DNA of 64,000 nt from Cognatundibacterium aquatile (GTDB lineage: Bacteria > Pseudomonadota > Gammaproteobacteria > Burkholderiales > Burkholderiaceae_D): contig NZ_JACOFT010000001.1 in assembly GCF_014699135.1 (NCBI RefSeq), positions 620,001 to 684,000 of the forward strand, written 5' to 3'. The notes beneath the pieces are model-generated. The model had not been told where the DNA came from. It ran no database searches and was given only the letters and a program-made list of their open reading frames with translations. Of this stretch, positions 63,635 through 64,000 are shown piece after piece. Position numbers and translations under genes: made by a program. Each line of letters starts with the position of its first letter. Position 1 is the stretch's first letter.

Positions 63635-64000
63635 ATGAGCAATCTGGTCCAAAAATTCCAAGAATACAGTGAGTGGCGCAAGGGAGTTGTACGTGCACTT
63701 GAACAGTATCGCGCCTGGACGAATGGATCGGATATGGCCGATACGGCGACAGATCAGCGACTTGCGCGCCTGATGGAACGTCTGGTTGACGATAAATTGT
63801 CGATCGCTTTTGTGGCGGAATTTTCGCGCGGTAAATCTGAACTGATTAACGCGATTTTTTTTGCCGATTACGGTCAGCGCATTCTGCCTTCTTCAGCAGG
63901 GCGCACGACGATGTGTCCGACAGAATTACTGTATGACGACACGATTCCGCCATGTATACGCCTGTTGCCGATAGAGACCCGCGCAGAGGCACAGTCCACC
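63635..64000 (+). CDS. Dynamin-like GTPase, 5' part
   Basis: The first 122 codons of a large GTPase that runs off the right edge. After an N-terminal helical segment (SNLVQKFQEYSEWRKGVVRALEQY), the G1/P-loop is FVAEFSRGKSELINAIF (about 57-73), in which 'FSRGKS' matches dynamin-family proteins, and G2 is the Thr region SAGRTTMCPTELLY. Such bacterial proteins are often linked to membranes or stress, but the rest is needed to say more. GAGGGAAAC precedes the ATG. Confidence 0.8.
   Translation, partial: MSNLVQKFQEYSEWRKGVVRALEQYRAWTNGSDMADTATDQRLARLMERLVDDKLSIAFVAEFSRGKSELINAIFFADYGQRILPSSAGRTTMCPTELLYDDTIPPCIRLLPIETRAEAQST

Overview
The window reads as chromosomal DNA of a betaproteobacterium, most likely Burkholderiales and Oxalobacteraceae-like (Undibacterium/Herminiimonas type). 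This rests on gene order (pilNOPQ next to aroK/aroB; rpoN-lptB-lptA-lptC-kdsC-kdsD with a divergent Kef-type antiporter and apt; TPR protein-lolB-ispE-tRNA-Gln-prs-rplY) and on an SAH riboswitch in front of ahcY. Base composition is moderate for the order. I see no prophage, insertion sequence, integrase, rRNA or CRISPR array. This is mostly core chromosome, with a few less familiar genes and several RNA or DNA regulatory elements.

Layout. 1-8 kb: the 3' part of a type IV pilus assembly operon (pilN' pilO pilP pilQ), an unrecognised lipoprotein built of Ig-like modules, a fused shikimate kinase/3-dehydroquinate synthase (aroKB) and a dgt-like dNTPase. 8-14 kb: a DUF4197 protein and a branched-chain amino acid ABC importer in which LivM and LivG are one protein. 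14-21 kb (minus strand): an acyl-CoA hydrolase, hpf, rpoN and the LPS transport/Kdo genes lptB, lptA, lptC, kdsC, kdsD. 21-28 kb (plus): Kef antiporter, apt, a GNAT enzyme, then the methionine-cycle operon ahcY - small membrane protein - metF behind an SAH riboswitch, and a di-iron/metallo-beta-lactamase-fold protein with an FNR-type promoter. 28-31 kb: an Lrp regulator divergent from a cystathionine beta-lyase-like gene. 31-36 kb (minus): a heterodimeric ABC exporter (mdlA/mdlB type) followed directly by PBP1A. 36-43 kb (minus): a secreted prolyl oligopeptidase, a thermolysin-like protease, an M14 carboxypeptidase and metK.

44-64 kb: two tandem lipid A acyltransferases diverge from metK. They are followed by a structured leader with a short ORF and a hypothetical gene, the phenylalanine/tyrosine catabolic genes phhA and hpd with a divergent Lrp regulator, a GNAT enzyme, cca, a GST, a soluble lytic transglycosylase, 5-formyl-THF cyclo-ligase, gamma-glutamyltransferase, and the rplY-prs-tRNA-Gln-ispE-lolB-TPR cluster (minus strand). 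The window closes with mutM and the start of a dynamin-like GTPase.

Themes. (1) The S-adenosylmethionine cycle is unusually well represented: ahcY, metF, metC-like and metK, with an SAH riboswitch before ahcY and a SAM-II-type pseudoknot plus terminator before metK. (2) Envelope biogenesis recurs (LPS transport, Kdo, lipid A acylation, PBP1A, lytic transglycosylase, LolB, type IV pilus). (3) Secreted protein and peptide breakdown is linked to amino acid uptake and catabolism. (4) A small dispersed intergenic element of about 75-83 bp, bounded by ATACTCCC/GGGAGTAT ends, occurs three times (near 14.0, 24.6 and 55.0 kb), with a related palindrome near 60.6 kb. With the unidentified leader at 45.8 kb and the pilQ-linked lipoprotein, it is the best candidate here for something not yet described.
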